Shown here piece by piece: positions 63,395 to 64,000 of a stretch of DNA of 64,000 nucleotides (the stretch's first letter is position 1; each line of letters starts with the position of its first letter). Source of the DNA: Candidatus Peribacteraceae bacterium (GTDB taxonomy: Bacteria > Patescibacteriota > Gracilibacteria > Peribacterales > Peribacteraceae). Position numbers and translations under genes: made by a program. Where the stretch lies: contig JAQVMW010000001.1 of assembly GCA_028703445.1 (NCBI GenBank), positions 1 through 64,000 of the forward strand. The letters run 5' to 3'. The notes beneath the pieces are model-generated. The model was not told the origin of the DNA. It saw nothing but the letters and a program-made list of their open reading frames with translations, and made no database searches.

Positions 63395-64000
63395 TCAGTC
63401 CCCTCTCTTCTTCGCGATCAACTCCGGAGGAAACCTCACCGCGCCTTCCGGCCGGAGTCGGTGCGCCTCCGCGATGAATTCCTTCCACAGGGGGGCCGCC
63501 ACGTTCATGCCGTCCGCCGTCGGGGCGAGCGGTGAGTAGTCGGCATTGCCCACCCAGATGCCCAGCACAAACTCGGGCGTGTAGCCCACCGTCCACACAT
63601 CCCCCGGCAGGTCATAGCACCTTTCCGTCGCGGGATTGAAGCCGATGCAGCGGTTTGATGTCCCCGTCTTGATGGCGGTCTGGATGCCGGGAACGGTCAG
63701 GGCTTTGTTCCACGCGGCAGTCGGGCGGAGAGAAGTGTCGCTCAGAATGGACGTGAGCCAGCGTGCGGCAAGCGGCTCGATGGCCTGCGTCCCGCCGCCG
63801 TGTCGGGAGCTCTGCAGCGGCTGACCGTCCACCGTACGAATACTCTCGATCGCGGTGAGCGGCCGCAGCCTGCCAGCATTGGCGAGGGTGAGGTACCCCT
63901 GCACCATCTCGAACAGCGGCACCTCTGCGGCTCCGATCGCAAGCGGGTAACCGAAGGAGTACTGCGGATCGGACTGTCTCTGATGGTCACGCATGGACAG
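63395..64000 (-). CDS. Class A penicillin-binding protein, C-terminal part (cut by window end)
   Basis: The visible 200 residues are the end of a transpeptidase domain: KTGTSNRCIGFNPATERCYD with the KTGT box, then DVWTVGYTPEFVLGIWVGN, the usual segment after it, and APLWKEFIAEAHR. The upstream QYSFGYPLAIGAAEVPLFEM block is typical of PBP1A/1C-type enzymes. It cross-links peptidoglycan in the periplasm. The SxxK and SxN boxes and any glycosyltransferase domain lie outside the window. Confidence 0.92.
   Translation of the reverse strand: MSMRDHQRQSDPQYSFGYPLAIGAAEVPLFEMVQGYLTLANAGRLRPLTAIESIRTVDGQPLQSSRHGGGTQAIEPLAARWLTSILSDTSLRPTAAWNKALTVPGIQTAIKTGTSNRCIGFNPATERCYDLPGDVWTVGYTPEFVLGIWVGNADYSPLAPTADGMNVAAPLWKEFIAEAHRLRPEGAVRFPPELIAKKRGD

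Overview
The window looks like chromosomal DNA from a Candidate Phyla Radiation bacterium, most probably of the Peregrinibacteria/Peribacteria type. This is inferred from small dense genes, many short proteins without recognisable family, CPR-style type IV secretion pilin-like membrane proteins, a divergent bL32-like protein, encoded CCA on all three tRNAs, and TGA used as an ordinary stop, which argues against the recoded Gracilibacteria/Absconditabacteria. No database search was possible.

Layout. 1-2.7 kb: a DUF559 nuclease cut by the window edge, then rnc, nusB, a bL32-like gene and a BAX-inhibitor-type membrane protein. 2.7-10.2 kb: two paralogous pilin-like membrane proteins, alpha-glucan phosphorylase, phosphohexomutase, an asparaginase-like protein and gmk. 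10.29-10.95 kb: no plausible protein, but a strong promoter, nested long-range helices, very stable hairpins and a terminator, which is a candidate large structured RNA. 12.1-13.4 kb: tRNA-Arg(GCG) and tRNA-Ala(GGC) followed by a small island bounded by tRNA-derived repeats. 13.4-31 kb: housekeeping genes (purE, a family-4-like UDG, pheS, pyrE, rsmG, rlmE, ftsE, purM, a D-2-hydroxyacid dehydrogenase, rpoD) mixed with surface and unknown proteins. 31.3-37.2 kb: a copper-handling cluster (Met/His-rich exported protein, HMA-SafE-cupredoxin fusion, CopA) and a Tat-exported beta-carbonic-anhydrase-like protein. 37.2-45.8 kb: all F1Fo ATP synthase genes in the unusual order D-C-Z-B-E-F-H-A-G, with three small extra genes between them. 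46-58 kb: a pilin with a dockerin-like tail, MFS and TerC-like transporters, an NRAMP-related/MgtE-N metal transport operon, an aquaporin, a lipoprotein hydrolase, tRNA-Gln and a DUF4173 protein. 58.1-60.8 kb: an AT-rich accessory patch with an HTH-GHKL ATPase plus STAS-like pair, an HNH nuclease and a RAYT transposase. 60.7-64 kb: a secreted repeat protein, a cold-shock protein and a class A PBP cut by the window end.

Two window-wide patterns stand out. First, more than twenty start codons lie only about 6-12 nt after a good -10 hexamer, so much of the genome appears to be transcribed as leaderless mRNA, with Shine-Dalgarno sequences rare. This pattern was used to choose many starts. Second, most gene ends run directly into low-complexity microrepeats (TTAGGGA, GGTAGCT, GAATGTA, GTTATGA, TTGGCGAT and others) whose first bases often form the stop codon of the gene. 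Many come in inverted pairs that can fold into a hairpin. Two of the pairs enclose a gene for a 23S-rRNA-intervening-sequence-type four-helix-bundle protein, and CCTAAY-type repeats also occur in frame inside rsmG and the copper fusion gene. The stop-anchored microrepeat hairpins, the four-helix-bundle elements and the structured RNA are the best candidates for undescribed biology here.
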